Below, in pieces: positions 51,876 through 60,377 of a stretch of DNA of 64,000 bases; position 1 is the stretch's first letter; each line of letters opens with the position of its first letter. Source of the DNA: Curtobacterium sp. L6-1 (GTDB taxonomy: Bacteria; Actinomycetota; Actinomycetes; Actinomycetales; Microbacteriaceae); NCBI RefSeq assembly GCF_018885305.1, contig NZ_CP076544.1:1178001-1242000 (forward strand), given 5' to 3'. Under the pieces are notes generated by a model that was not told the DNA's origin, searched no databases, and worked only from the letters and a program-made list of their open reading frames with translations. The translations under genes were made by a program, and so were the position numbers.

Positions 51876-52905
51876 CGAGCTCGTCCTCCTCGGCGCGGTG
51901 GACGGTGATGACGCCCTGGGCCTCGAGTTCGCGGACCGAGCGGACGACCTCGGCGCGGGCCTCCTCGACCTGCGACACCCGGACCGGCCCCATCGACTGG
52001 AGCTCGTCGTCCAGGAGTTCGCGGTTGCGCTCGGACACGTTCGCGCGGATCGTCTCGACGACCGCGACCGAGGCGCCCTTCATGGCGGTGGCGAGGATCT
52101 TCGAGTCGATGCCGCGGAGCACCTGCTGGATGTCGCGCGACTCCAGCTTCACGATGTCCTCGAAGGTGAGCATCCGCGAACGGATGTCCTCGGCGAGTTC
52201 CGGGTCACGCGCCTCCAGGCCGTCGAGCACGGCCTTCTCGGTCGCGACGTCCGAGCGGTTGATGATCTCGACCAGCGGCGCGATGCCGCCGACGACCTCG
52301 ACGCTCTCGCGGGGCGAGACGACGGCGCCGGCGCGCGAGCGCAGCACGCCGGCGACGATGCCGACGGCCTCGGGGGTCGCGGTGCCCATCGTGGCGAACG
52401 CCTGCGCGACGTCGGTGCGGACGCGCTCGTCGACGCCGGCGAGCACGGCACTGGCCTGGGCGGGCTTGAGGTGCGCGAGCACGAGCGCGATGGTCTGGGG
52501 CAGCTCGCCCTCGAGCAGGGCGATCACCTGCCCGGGCTCGGCGTCGTCGAGGAACTCGAAGGACTGGCCGGCCAGGTTCGACGCCAGACGGTCCATGACG
52601 CCCGCGGCCCGTTCGGCGCCGAAGGACGCCTCGAGCAGGCCGAGCGCGGTCTCCTTGCCACCCCGCCGCGAGGTGCGGCCGGTGCGGGTGAGCCGGTGGA
52701 ACTCGCCGAGCGTGCGGTCGACGGTCTCGTCGTCGACGCGGCGCATCCGGACGATCTCGGCGGAGATCTCCTCGGCCTCGAGCTCGGAGAACTGCTTCAT
52801 CACCTCGGCGGCGCGCTCGGTCTCCATCTGCATGAGGATGAGCGCGACCTTCTGCGCGCCGGTCAGGGGACGGTCGGTGCCGGGCGCGGGGACGAGGGCG
52901 CTCAC
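51868..52905 (-). CDS. fliG: Flagellar motor switch protein FliG
   Basis: A 345-residue FliG with its three armadillo-like domains: TGAQKVALILMQMETERAAEVMKQFSELEAEEISAEI, the middle EPGQVIALLEGELPQTIALVLAHLKPAQASAVL with the EHPQ-region equivalent, and the C-terminal torque helix FEDIVKLESRDIQQVLRGIDSKILATAMKGAS. It couples stator to C-ring. GTG 52905 overlaps the fliF stop. Confidence 0.96.
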   Translation of the reverse strand: MSALVPAPGTDRPLTGAQKVALILMQMETERAAEVMKQFSELEAEEISAEIVRMRRVDDETVDRTLGEFHRLTRTGRTSRRGGKETALGLLEASFGAERAAGVMDRLASNLAGQSFEFLDDAEPGQVIALLEGELPQTIALVLAHLKPAQASAVLAGVDERVRTDVAQAFATMGTATPEAVGIVAGVLRSRAGAVVSPRESVEVVGGIAPLVEIINRSDVATEKAVLDGLEARDPELAEDIRSRMLTFEDIVKLESRDIQQVLRGIDSKILATAMKGASVAVVETIRANVSERNRELLDDELQSMGPVRVSQVEEARAEVVRSVRELEAQGVITVHRAEEDELVD

Positions 52906-54578
52906 ACCGACGCCCGGTCGTCGAGCAGCCCGCGGAGGAGCTCGGCCGTGCGCTTCGGGTCGCGCTCGGCGAGGGCGGCGATGTCCTGCCGACGACGCTC
53001 GGCCGTGATCTCGTCGGTGGTGAGGACCTCCGTCGGGGAGTCCTCTACCGGCAGGGCCTGCAGCGCCACCGTCGGGGCGTCCCCGGGCTCGATACCGGAG
53101 CGGTGGTCGGCCGGTTCGACGGCGAGCGGCAGCTGGAAGGCGTCGCCGAACGCGTCGAGCTCGCCGATGTCGACCTGCTCGCGCTGCTGTCGACGGCTGC
53201 GGCGGGCGAGGAACACCATCAGGGCGACGAGGGCCAGGACGATCCCGACGACGATGCCCGCCGTGCGGACGGCCGACCAGAGCGCCTCCTGCTGGTCCGC
53301 CTGCTGCTGCGCCTCGAGGGCCTTCGCCGCGTCGTCGGCGGCGCTCGTGTCGAAGTCCATCATCGCGACCTTCACCTGGTCGCCGCGGGCGGTGTCGACA
53401 CCGGCGGCGTTCGCGACGAGGTCGTTGATGCTCTGCAGGTTCGCGCTCTGCACCGACGTGGCCTTTGAGTTCAGCGCGACCGAGATGGTCTGGCGGTCCA
53501 TCGCGCCGGCCGGGATCTGGGTGGTCTCGGTGGTCTTGTCGACGGCGTTGTTCTTCGTCGCGGACTCGTTCTCGTAGCCGCCGTCGGTGCCGTTCGCCCC
53601 GTTCGCCGCGGTGCCGTTCGGGACGGCGATGTTGTCCGGCCCGAGGACACCGGTCGCGTTCGTGCCCGCGCCCTTGCCGCCGGCGCCGTACTGCTCCTTC
53701 GTCGAGGACTCGTTGAGCGCCACCGGCCCGGTCGTCGGCGTCGTGTACGACTCGGTCGTGCGGGTGCCCGAGTTGTCGCTCATCGTGGCCGCGACGACGA
53801 CGCTCGCGTTGCCGGCGCCGAGGGTCGTGTCGAGCAGGTCCTGGATCTTCTTGCTCGTCGCGGCGTCGTAGTCGGCGGCCTGGTCGGTGCCCGAGCCGGT
53901 CGCGCCGGTGCCGACGGCGGAGAGCGTCTGCCCCTTCTGGTCGACGACGGAGACGTCGGTCGGCTGCATGCCCTCGACCGCGGCGCTGGTGAGGTGCACG
54001 ATCGCCTGGACCTGGTCGGTGCCGAGCTGGGCGCCGTTCTTCGTGGCGATGAACACCGACGCGGTCGGGTCCTTCTCCTCGGACACGAACACGGACTTCT
54101 TCGGGATCGCCAGCTGCACGCTCGCGGTCTGCACGCCGTCCATCGCCGAGATCGTCTTGGCGAGCTCGCCCTCGATCGCCCGCTTGTACGTCACGTCCTG
54201 CTGGAACTCCGAGCTCGTCACGCCCATCGTGTCGAGCAGCGAGTAGCCGCCTTCGTTCGAGGACGGCAGACCGTTCGACGCGGCCTTGAGCCGTTCGCCG
54301 TACACCTTCGCCTGCGGGACGAGGATCGTCGCACCGCCGTCGGTCAGCTGGTACGGGACGCCGTCGGTGGTGAGCTGGTCGGTGATCGAGCTGGCGTCCG
54401 CCGCGGCCAGGCCGGTGAACAGCGGCGCGTAGGACGGCTTGCCCAGCCACGAGGCGAGGGCGATCCCGCCGAGGACGAGCGCGGCGACACCGATGATCGC
54501 GATGGTCCGCTGCGCCGCGGTGAAGCCCTTGACGTACCCGCCCAGACGGCCGAGCACGCTCTGCATCCCGGCGGGCAT
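52902..54578 (-). CDS. fliF: Flagellar MS-ring protein FliF
   Basis: A 558-residue FliF. Membrane helix 1 is RTIAIIGVAALVLGGIALASW; the ring-building motifs include SWLGKPSYAPLFTGLAAADASSITDQLTTDGVPYQL and VFIATKNGAQLGTDQVQAIVHLTSAAVEGMQPTDVSVVDQKG. The beta-collar region is rich in Asn/Gly. Helix 2 is TAGIVVGIVLALVALMVFLARR, and the C-terminus RDIAALAERDPKRTAELLRGLL binds FliG. It nucleates the basal body. Confidence 0.96.
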   Translation of the reverse strand: MPAGMQSVLGRLGGYVKGFTAAQRTIAIIGVAALVLGGIALASWLGKPSYAPLFTGLAAADASSITDQLTTDGVPYQLTDGGATILVPQAKVYGERLKAASNGLPSSNEGGYSLLDTMGVTSSEFQQDVTYKRAIEGELAKTISAMDGVQTASVQLAIPKKSVFVSEEKDPTASVFIATKNGAQLGTDQVQAIVHLTSAAVEGMQPTDVSVVDQKGQTLSAVGTGATGSGTDQAADYDAATSKKIQDLLDTTLGAGNASVVVAATMSDNSGTRTTESYTTPTTGPVALNESSTKEQYGAGGKGAGTNATGVLGPDNIAVPNGTAANGANGTDGGYENESATKNNAVDKTTETTQIPAGAMDRQTISVALNSKATSVQSANLQSINDLVANAAGVDTARGDQVKVAMMDFDTSAADDAAKALEAQQQADQQEALWSAVRTAGIVVGIVLALVALMVFLARRSRRQQREQVDIGELDAFGDAFQLPLAVEPADHRSGIEPGDAPTVALQALPVEDSPTEVLTTDEITAERRRQDIAALAERDPKRTAELLRGLLDDRASV

Positions 54579-54910
54579 CAGGCCTGCATCCGCATGATCT
54601 CGTTGAACGCGTCGACGCCCTTGTTGCGGACGGCGGCGACGAGCTCGAGGGTGACCTGCGCACGGGTGGACGCGATGGTGGCGTCGTGGATGTCGTCGAG
54701 GTTGCCGGTGACCGCCTTGAGCGCGAGCGTCTTCGAGTCGCTCTGCAGCTGCTGGAGGCCGTCGACCGCGTTGCCGAGGCTCGCGGCGAACCCGTCACCG
54801 CCCGAGCCGGACACCGCGGAGGCCCCGCGGTCGCTGCTCGTGCCGGAGACGCTGGTCAGGGCGTTGGTCATCGCGTTGGTGGTGACACCGTTCACGCCGT
54901 CGATGGGCAT
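54578..54910 (-). CDS. fliE: Flagellar hook-basal body protein FliE
   Basis: A 110-residue FliE, the adapter between MS-ring and rod. The conserved part is DGFAASLGNAVDGLQQLQSDSKTLALKAVTGNLDDIHDATIASTRAQVTLELVAAVRNKGVDAFNEIMRMQ. The N-terminus is Ser/Thr-rich. Its ATG overlaps the flgC stop by one base and its stop overlaps the fliF start, so flgC-fliE-fliF are coupled. Confidence 0.94.
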   Translation of the reverse strand: MPIDGVNGVTTNAMTNALTSVSGTSSDRGASAVSGSGGDGFAASLGNAVDGLQQLQSDSKTLALKAVTGNLDDIHDATIASTRAQVTLELVAAVRNKGVDAFNEIMRMQA

Positions 54911-55305
54911 CAGTTCTTCCCGATCTGCAGTGCCGCCTCGTAGGCGGTCTTGGCGCGGTCGACCACGGCGGCGTTCGCCTGGTAGCCGCGCTGGGCCATG
55001 ATGAGGTCCGCCATCTGCGTGCCGAGGTCGATGTCCGGCATGCGGACGTAGCCCTCGTCGTTCGCGAGCGGGTTGTCCGGGTCGTACGTCACGCGGCCGG
55101 CGGCGCTGCCGAACGCGGCGCCCTTCACGTAGGCGCCGGAGACGCCGTTGCCCTCCTGGACCTCGACGTAGCGGGCCTGGAAGGCGGAGTCGTCCATCGA
55201 GCGGACGGTGTTGACGTTGGCGATGTTGTCGGAGATCGCGTCGAGCCACTTCCGGTGCACGGTCATGCCGGTGCTCGCGATGCCGATCGCGTCGAAGGTC
55301 GTCAC
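54910..55305 (-). CDS. flgC: Flagellar rod protein FlgC
   Basis: A 131-residue proximal rod protein with both terminal signatures: FDAIGIASTGMTVHRKWLDAISDNIANVNT and VRMPDIDLGTQMADLIMAQRGYQANAAVVDRAKTAYEAAL. The central part is short, as in FlgC. It overlaps flgB by four bases. Confidence 0.95.
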   Translation of the reverse strand: MTTFDAIGIASTGMTVHRKWLDAISDNIANVNTVRSMDDSAFQARYVEVQEGNGVSGAYVKGAAFGSAAGRVTYDPDNPLANDEGYVRMPDIDLGTQMADLIMAQRGYQANAAVVDRAKTAYEAALQIGKN

Positions 55306-55646
55306 GAGTTGGTCCGCATCGCCGCACGGACGCTGGTGAGCTCGGAGTTCATCGCCTGCGTCGCGAACTGGTAGCGGAGCACCGTGTCGACGTTGGACAG
55401 CGTCTCCTCGTCGAGGTTGACGTTGTTGCCGTTCGTGTTCGTCGGCTCGAGGCTGCGGGCGACGGTCGGCGTGGTGCGGCCGTTCCCGTCGACGATGCTC
55501 TTCGCGAGCGCGTCCTCGAACTGAACCTTGCCGGCCCGGAAGTTCGTGGTGTTGATGTTGGCGATGTTATCCGCGATGACGCGCTGGCGCATCGACAGGC
55601 CGTCGAGCGCGCTCTGCAACGCAGCCGACGTCACGGAATCGAACAC
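55302..55646 (-). CDS. flgB: Flagellar rod protein FlgB
   Basis: A 114-residue rod protein starting MFDSVTSAALQSALDGLSMRQRVIADNIANINTTNFRAGKVQFEDAL, with the usual FlgB length and a C-terminal helix LRYQFATQAMNSELTSVRAAM. It is the first gene of the leftward flgB-flgE operon. A sigma-28 type promoter lies about 100 bases upstream. Confidence 0.95.
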   Translation of the reverse strand: MFDSVTSAALQSALDGLSMRQRVIADNIANINTTNFRAGKVQFEDALAKSIVDGNGRTTPTVARSLEPTNTNGNNVNLDEETLSNVDTVLRYQFATQAMNSELTSVRAAMRTNS

Positions 55647-55743
55647 GGAGGGGTCCCCTCGTCAGGCGTCGTCGGGGTGACGTCGCCGAAGCGGTGGTGG
55701 CCGATCCGTGGCCGGGTGTCGAGCGATCCGTGCTCAGCTGGGC

Positions 55744-55771
55744 CTATCGGCGGTGCCGCAGCGGGGTGTAA
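55744..55771 (-). promoter_or_regulatory. Sigma-28 (FliA) type promoter of the flgB operon
   Basis: On the minus strand TTAC (55771-55768), 16 bases and GCCGATAG (55751-55744). The spacer is one base longer than before flbD and flgN. Confidence 0.7.
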
Positions 55772-55804
55772 GCCGTCGCCCCGAACGGGGGGCCGAGAGG
55801 TGCG

Positions 55805-56185
55805 TCAGGCGCTGGCGTCGAGGTACACGGAGCCGGACGGGACGCGCGTGGCGTCGACCGCGCGGAGCGCGCCGAGGTGGTCGAGGGTGCTGCGGCGGGC
55901 CTCCTCGACGACCGCGATGCGGTCGCGCTGCGCGGCGAGCAGCCGGGAGGCGCGGCCCACCAGGTCGCGCGGGATCGGTCCCAGCCCGGCCGGTCCGGTC
56001 CAGGGGGCCGCGTCCTCGGCGGTGGGGGTGGGTGTGGCGTCCTGGTCGAGGGTCGCCTCGAGGGTGGCGAGCACGGCCTCCCAGCGTGCCCGGGCCTCCG
56101 TATCGGAGGTGGTGTCGGCGCCGGCGCTGGCTGCGGCGTCGAGCGTGTCGGTGCGCTCCGAGGTCGCCTCGGCGTCAGGCGACAC
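55805..56185 (-). CDS. Small helical protein after fliS, FliT-like by position
   Basis: A 126-residue protein with an acidic Ala/Thr-rich start and a helical second half (LVGRASRLLAAQRDRIAVVEEARRSTLDHLGALRAVD). It is not recognisable by motif. In many bacteria the gene after fliS encodes FliT, the export chaperone of the cap protein FliD, and the size and helix content fit that role. GTG 56185 overlaps the fliS end by 11 bases. Confidence 0.55.
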   Translation of the reverse strand: MSPDAEATSERTDTLDAAASAGADTTSDTEARARWEAVLATLEATLDQDATPTPTAEDAAPWTGPAGLGPIPRDLVGRASRLLAAQRDRIAVVEEARRSTLDHLGALRAVDATRVPSGSVYLDASA

Positions 56186-56657
56186 CGAGGGCTCCGCCGA
56201 CGGTGTGCTGGGGCGCGGCCGGGGTCGCCGGGAGCGAGGCAGCGGCGTCGTGCCAGGCCTGGCGCAGCGGGTCGAGGATGCGGATGCAGTCGCGCGTGGC
56301 CTGCACGTCCCGGTGCACGTTCGCGGTGATGAGCGACGTGGACGCGTAGTTGTAGACGGCGAGCAGGCCCTCGCCGCCGTCCCACACGTCGATCTTCAGC
56401 GTCGAGGACAGCTCGCCGACGATGGCCTGCGCGTGCAGGAGCTGGTCGCGGGCGGCGTCCCAGTCGGCGGCGACCTGGGCGGTCTCGGCGCGGTGCAGGT
56501 CGAGCAGCAGCCGGTCGTAGAGCATCGTGACGAGCTGCGCGGGCGTGGCCGACAGGACGGCCTCGTTCGTGTACTGGGCGCGACGCTGCTCGGTCATCGA
56601 CCGGGGCTGCGCAGCCTGGCGGAAGGCGGCGGCACCGCTGAGGTCGTAGGCGTTCAT
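56175..56657 (-). CDS. fliS: Flagellin export chaperone FliS
   Basis: A 160-residue FliS. The core QYTNEAVLSATPAQLVTMLYDRLLLDLHRAE and LKIDVWDGGEGLLAVYNYASTSLITANVHRDVQATRDCIRILDPLRQAW is conserved. N- and C-terminal extensions add about 20 residues each. It binds the flagellin C-terminus until export. AGGAGAACC stands before the ATG. Confidence 0.93.
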   Translation of the reverse strand: MNAYDLSGAAAFRQAAQPRSMTEQRRAQYTNEAVLSATPAQLVTMLYDRLLLDLHRAETAQVAADWDAARDQLLHAQAIVGELSSTLKIDVWDGGEGLLAVYNYASTSLITANVHRDVQATRDCIRILDPLRQAWHDAAASLPATPAAPQHTVGGALGVA

Positions 56658-56674
56658 GTCGGTTCTCCTGCGGC

Positions 56675-58078
56675 TCAGTTGCCGGACATCGACGAGAGCT
56701 GCCCGGCCAGCCAGCTCGACTGCGACTGCAGCTTGCTGAGGCTGGTCTCGAGCGCGGCGTACTGCGTCTGCAGCGTCGCGCGGCGCATCGTCAGTCGGTC
56801 GGTCCACGAGTCGATCTGCGTGTTGAGGTCCTTGACCACGGACTGCTTGCCCGTGATCGCGGTGGTGATGGAGCCGGTGTACTTGTCGCTCGCAGCGGTC
56901 GCCGCGGCGGACACGGTCGTGGCGACGCCGGACAGGATCGCCTGCGTCCCCGCGGGGTCGGCGGCGAGGGCCTTCTGGAACGCTGCCGCGTCGAAGTCGA
57001 AGTCCCCGTCCTTCGAGATGACGATGCCGATCGACGACGGCGACTTCCCGTTCACCGGGGTCGACATCGCGCTCGTCAGGCGCTGGACGGCGTCACGGGT
57101 GGTGCCGTCGCCGAGCAGGACCCCGGCCGTGGTGCTCGTCGTACCGCTCGTCGGGCTCGTCGTGCTCGTGACGCCGGTGTTCGACGCGTAGTAGGACGTG
57201 ACGGCGTTGAGGGCGTCGACCAGCCCGGAGGCGACGGCCTGCGCCTTCGAGGTGTCCCTCGCCACCGTGATCGTGACCGGGTCCGTCGACGCCTTCGAGA
57301 CGGTGACGTTCACCCCCGGCAGCAGGTCGCTGAAGGCGTTCGTCGCGCTCGTGACGGTCTGTGCGGCGGCGGTGCCCGCCCAGAGCGTGACCGAGGCGTC
57401 CGCTGCCCTGGTCACCACGGCGGCACCGGGCTCGGCGAGCACGTCGGTGGCGGTGCCCGCGGCGACGTCCGCGGCGGTCCCCCGGTGCAGGGTGAAGCCG
57501 TTCGCGGCTCCCGTCGCGGTGCTCGTCAGCTGCAACCGGTACAGCTTCGTGCCGGACGCGTCGGTGCCGGCGGCGACCTTCGTCGCCGTGACACCGGCGG
57601 CGGAGCCGTTGATCGCCGTGACCGTGTCGTCGAGCGACCCCGACTTCGGCGTCACCGTCGTGCTCGTGCCGTCGGGCTTGGTGAACGTCAGCGGCGACGC
57701 GGTGTCCCCCCAGGACGACATCGCGGCGGTGACGCCCACCTGTGCGGCGGCGGTCTGCCCGACGGTGAACGAGACGGAACCCGGCGTGGCCGAGGCGCTC
57801 GTCGAGACCGTGGCGTTCGTGGCGCTCGACGACGCGGAGTACACGTCGAGCGAGTTCGTCTTCGCGGCAGCCGAGGCCTTCGTCGCGAGGGACTGCACCA
57901 GCCCGTTGATCGTCTGCAGCGACGAGATGAACGAGTTGGTGGTGGTGACCTTCGACTTGAGCAGGGTCTGCGGGACCTGCTCGATGCTCATCAGCGAGTT
58001 GATGAGGTCCGAGGTCTTGAGCCCGGAGACCAGACCGTCGATCGCGAGCGAGGTGCTCGTGGCGGACGTGGCGGACAT
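56675..58078 (-). CDS. fliD: Flagellar filament cap protein FliD
   Basis: A 467-residue cap protein (HAP2). Terminal signatures are SLAIDGLVSGLKTSDLINSLMSIEQVPQTLL and the coiled end KDLNTQIDSWTDRLTMRRATLQTQYAALETSLSKLQSQSSWLAGQL. The middle is Thr/Ser/Ala-rich. A DGTTRDAVQRLTSAMSTPV segment is typical of FliD C-terminal halves. It lies 17 bases before fliS. Confidence 0.93.
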   Translation of the reverse strand: MSATSATSTSLAIDGLVSGLKTSDLINSLMSIEQVPQTLLKSKVTTTNSFISSLQTINGLVQSLATKASAAAKTNSLDVYSASSSATNATVSTSASATPGSVSFTVGQTAAAQVGVTAAMSSWGDTASPLTFTKPDGTSTTVTPKSGSLDDTVTAINGSAAGVTATKVAAGTDASGTKLYRLQLTSTATGAANGFTLHRGTAADVAAGTATDVLAEPGAAVVTRAADASVTLWAGTAAAQTVTSATNAFSDLLPGVNVTVSKASTDPVTITVARDTSKAQAVASGLVDALNAVTSYYASNTGVTSTTSPTSGTTSTTAGVLLGDGTTRDAVQRLTSAMSTPVNGKSPSSIGIVISKDGDFDFDAAAFQKALAADPAGTQAILSGVATTVSAAATAASDKYTGSITTAITGKQSVVKDLNTQIDSWTDRLTMRRATLQTQYAALETSLSKLQSQSSWLAGQLSSMSGN

Positions 58079-58148
58079 CGCGGGCTCCCCGGCGGTCGAC
58101 GGATCGAGATGAGGGCGGACCGACCGCGGTCAGTCCGGAGGGGTGGGC

Positions 58149-58189
58149 GCCACCACCGAGGAGCACCCGAACGGCTCCTCGGCGGTGGC
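58149..58189 (-). terminator. Terminator after flagellin
   Basis: Two 16-base arms (58149-58164 and 58174-58189) pair with one mismatch, 11 bases beyond the flagellin stop. It separates the flagellin transcript from fliD. Confidence 0.8.
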
Positions 58190-58200
58190 GACCGATGCGA

Positions 58201-59436
58201 CTAGCGGAGCAGCGACAGGACACCCTGCGTGCTCTGGTTCGCCTGCGCGAGCATCGACGTGCCGGCCTGGCTGAGGATGTTGTCGCGCGTGTACTTGACC
58301 ATCTCCTCCGCCATGTCGACGTCGGTGATGCGGGACTTCGCCGCGGTGAGGTTCTCCTTGGCCACGTTCGTCACGTTGATGGCGTGGTCGAAGCGGTTCT
58401 GGATCGCACCGAGGTTGGAGCGGGCCGAGGAGACCTTGGCGATCTGCTCGTCGATCGTCTTGATCGCCTGCTGGGCGTGGTCGGCCGTGTCGAACTTGAT
58501 GCCGATGCTGGCACCGCCCGATGCCGACGTCCCGGCGAGCACCGAAGTCGGCGTGGTCGCGGCGTTGTCCGAAGCGAGCGGGCTCGTGGCGAAGTCCACC
58601 GTGCCGCCGTTGTTCGCGTTCACAACGAAGCCGGTGGCGGCTCCGTTCGCATCGCGTACAGTCGACGCCGTGTAGCTGCCCGAGAAGTTCGTGTCGCTGT
58701 TGAGCGCCGACACGAACTCATCGATGGTCGCGAAGTCGTTGTAACCGGTGGCCGGTGCCGTCTTCGCCGAACCGTGGAGCTGCGCGGTGGTGACGGCCGT
58801 GTCGACCGTCTCGCCCGCGTCACCCTTCGAGGACTTGAACGTCAGCGACTGGTTCGACAGGTCGGCGACGTCGGAGACCGTGAACTGCGCTCCGCCGGTG
58901 TTCGAGGCCGTCGTGAGCGCGGTCGCGATCTTCGAGACGTTCGCACCAGACAGGTCGACCGCGATCTGGCTGTCCTGACCGGCGTTCGCGCCGACCTGGA
59001 ACTTCAGGGTGTCGTTGCTGTTGAGCAGCGAGGTGCCGTTGAAGTTGGTCGACGTGGCGATGCGGCCGAGCTCCTTCTGGAGCTGCCCGACCTCGGTCGT
59101 GATCGCCTGGCGCGACGTGGCGTTGTTCGAGTCGTTGCCCGCCTGGACAGCGAGGTCGCGCATGCGCTGGAGGATCGAGTGGGTCTCGGTGAGGCCACCT
59201 TCAGCGGTCTGCACGACGGAGATGCCGTCCTGCGCGTTGCGGGCGGCGACCGTGAGGCCACCGACCTGGGACTTCAGTCCCTCGGAGATCGACAGACCGG
59301 CAGCGTCGTCGGCAGCACGGTTGATGCGGAGGCCGCTCGAGAGCTTCTCGAGGGACTTCGACAGGTCGTTCTGCGTCGCGTTGAGGTTCCGGTACGTGTT
59401 GAGTGCCGAGAGGTTGGTGTTGATGGACATACCCAT
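58201..59436 (-). CDS. Flagellin
   Basis: A 411-residue flagellin. D0/D1 domains are highly conserved at both ends: SINTNLSALNTYRNLNATQNDLSKSLEKLSSGLRINRAADDAAGLSIS and ITDVDMAEEMVKYTRDNILSQAGTSMLAQANQSTQGVLSLLR. The exposed D2/D3 part (about 150-320) is variable. GGAGG stands eight bases before ATG 59436; the second ATG two codons on is an alternative. The leader has a sigma-28 type promoter and three ANGGA motifs, one over the Shine-Dalgarno sequence. Confidence 0.97.
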   Translation of the reverse strand: MGMSINTNLSALNTYRNLNATQNDLSKSLEKLSSGLRINRAADDAAGLSISEGLKSQVGGLTVAARNAQDGISVVQTAEGGLTETHSILQRMRDLAVQAGNDSNNATSRQAITTEVGQLQKELGRIATSTNFNGTSLLNSNDTLKFQVGANAGQDSQIAVDLSGANVSKIATALTTASNTGGAQFTVSDVADLSNQSLTFKSSKGDAGETVDTAVTTAQLHGSAKTAPATGYNDFATIDEFVSALNSDTNFSGSYTASTVRDANGAATGFVVNANNGGTVDFATSPLASDNAATTPTSVLAGTSASGGASIGIKFDTADHAQQAIKTIDEQIAKVSSARSNLGAIQNRFDHAINVTNVAKENLTAAKSRITDVDMAEEMVKYTRDNILSQAGTSMLAQANQSTQGVLSLLR

Positions 59437-59444
59437 GGTGGTTT

Positions 59445-59497
59445 CCTCCGTGAATCCTTGGGTGGTGGTGTCTGCCCGTCCATGGGCTGACATCCGT
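59445..59497 (-). promoter_or_regulatory. CsrA-type ANGGA motifs in the flagellin leader
   Basis: On the minus strand ACGGA (59497-59493), AAGGA (59459-59455) and ACGGA (59451-59447) lie between promoter and start. The last overlaps the GGAGG ribosome site at 59449-59445. Multiple ANGGA sites with one on the Shine-Dalgarno sequence are the pattern bound by CsrA. Confidence 0.6.
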
Positions 59498-59499
59498 GA

Positions 59500-59526
59500 C
59501 TCTCGGCAGGTCCGCCGAGGTCGTTA
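59500..59526 (-). promoter_or_regulatory. Sigma-28 type promoter of flagellin
   Basis: On the minus strand TAAC (59526-59523), 15 bases and GCCGAGAG (59507-59500). The -10 departs from GCCGATAR at one position, so this may be a weaker or CsrA-dominated promoter. Confidence 0.6.
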
Positions 59527-59558
59527 GGTGTCGGCGCGGAATTCATCCGCGCCGAGGT

Positions 59559-60377
59559 CTAGCCGGCCGCCACGGCGGTCGGAGCGGACGCGTCGAACAC
59601 CGCGCGGGCGACCCCGGCGGTGGCGTTCGTCGCGACGCGGGCGAGGTACGCACTGCGGCGGGCCGCGGTGGTGCGGGACGCGGGCTCCGGGGTGACACCG
59701 CCGTCGCCGTAGTGCGCGGCGAGCCCGTCGCGGAGCAGGCGCATCGCCTCGGAGCGCTGCTGCGAGACGGCGGAGTGCGTGATGCCGAGCTCGGCGGCGA
59801 CGTCCGTGACGGTGCGGTCGCCGAAGTACACGGCCTCGACGATCAGGCGCATCCGGTCCGGCAGGGCGAGCACGGCGGCGCGCAGGTAGCGGCGCTTCTC
59901 GATCTCGAGCAGGTCCTCGCCCGGCAGTGGCAGGTCCGCGGCGACGATGTCGTGCACGGTCTCGTCGATCGGGGTGACGGTGCGCGCGGCGTCGGTGAGG
60001 GCGTCGACCGCGGTCTGGCGGTCGACACCCATCGCGTCGGCGATCTCCTGCGGGGTCACGGTGCGGCCGAGCCCGGCGGACAGGGCCTCCTGCGTGGCGA
60101 GGGTCTCGCGGATGCGCTTCCGGGTGCCGCGGCTGGCCCAGTCGCCGGCGCGCAGGTCGTCGGCGATCGCACCGGTGATCCGGGTGCGGGCGTAGGCACC
60201 GAACGGCACACCGAGGGTCGGGTCGAACGCGTCGGCAGCCTGCACGAGGGCGACCGAGCCCACCTGGGCGAGGTCGTCGCGGCTGAGGTGGGTGGCGCGT
60301 GCGCAGGTCTCGGCGACGATGTAGCCGACGAGCGGCAGGTGCTCGACGATCATCGCGTTGCGTGCGGTCCGGTCCAT
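59559..60377 (-). CDS. fliA: RNA polymerase sigma factor FliA/WhiG family
   Basis: A 272-residue sigma-28 family factor. Region 2 reads MIVEHLPLVGYIVAETCARATHLSRDDLAQVGSVALVQAADAFDPTLGVPFGAYARTRITGAIADDLR, region 3 follows (RTVTPQEIADAMGV), and region 4 is LALPDRMRLIVEAVYFGDRTVTDVAAELGITHSAVSQQRSEAMRLLRDGL. A 45-residue Ala-rich tail is extra. It should direct the TTAC-N15-GCCGATAR promoters of this locus. No flgM anti-sigma gene is seen nearby. CAGGGGAA stands before the ATG. Confidence 0.9.
   Translation of the reverse strand: MDRTARNAMIVEHLPLVGYIVAETCARATHLSRDDLAQVGSVALVQAADAFDPTLGVPFGAYARTRITGAIADDLRAGDWASRGTRKRIRETLATQEALSAGLGRTVTPQEIADAMGVDRQTAVDALTDAARTVTPIDETVHDIVAADLPLPGEDLLEIEKRRYLRAAVLALPDRMRLIVEAVYFGDRTVTDVAAELGITHSAVSQQRSEAMRLLRDGLAAHYGDGGVTPEPASRTTAARRSAYLARVATNATAGVARAVFDASAPTAVAAG

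Noticed and set aside
50017..53577. Plus-strand open frame of 1186 codons
   Set aside because: Antisense to fliI, fliH and fliG, with no recognisable domain.
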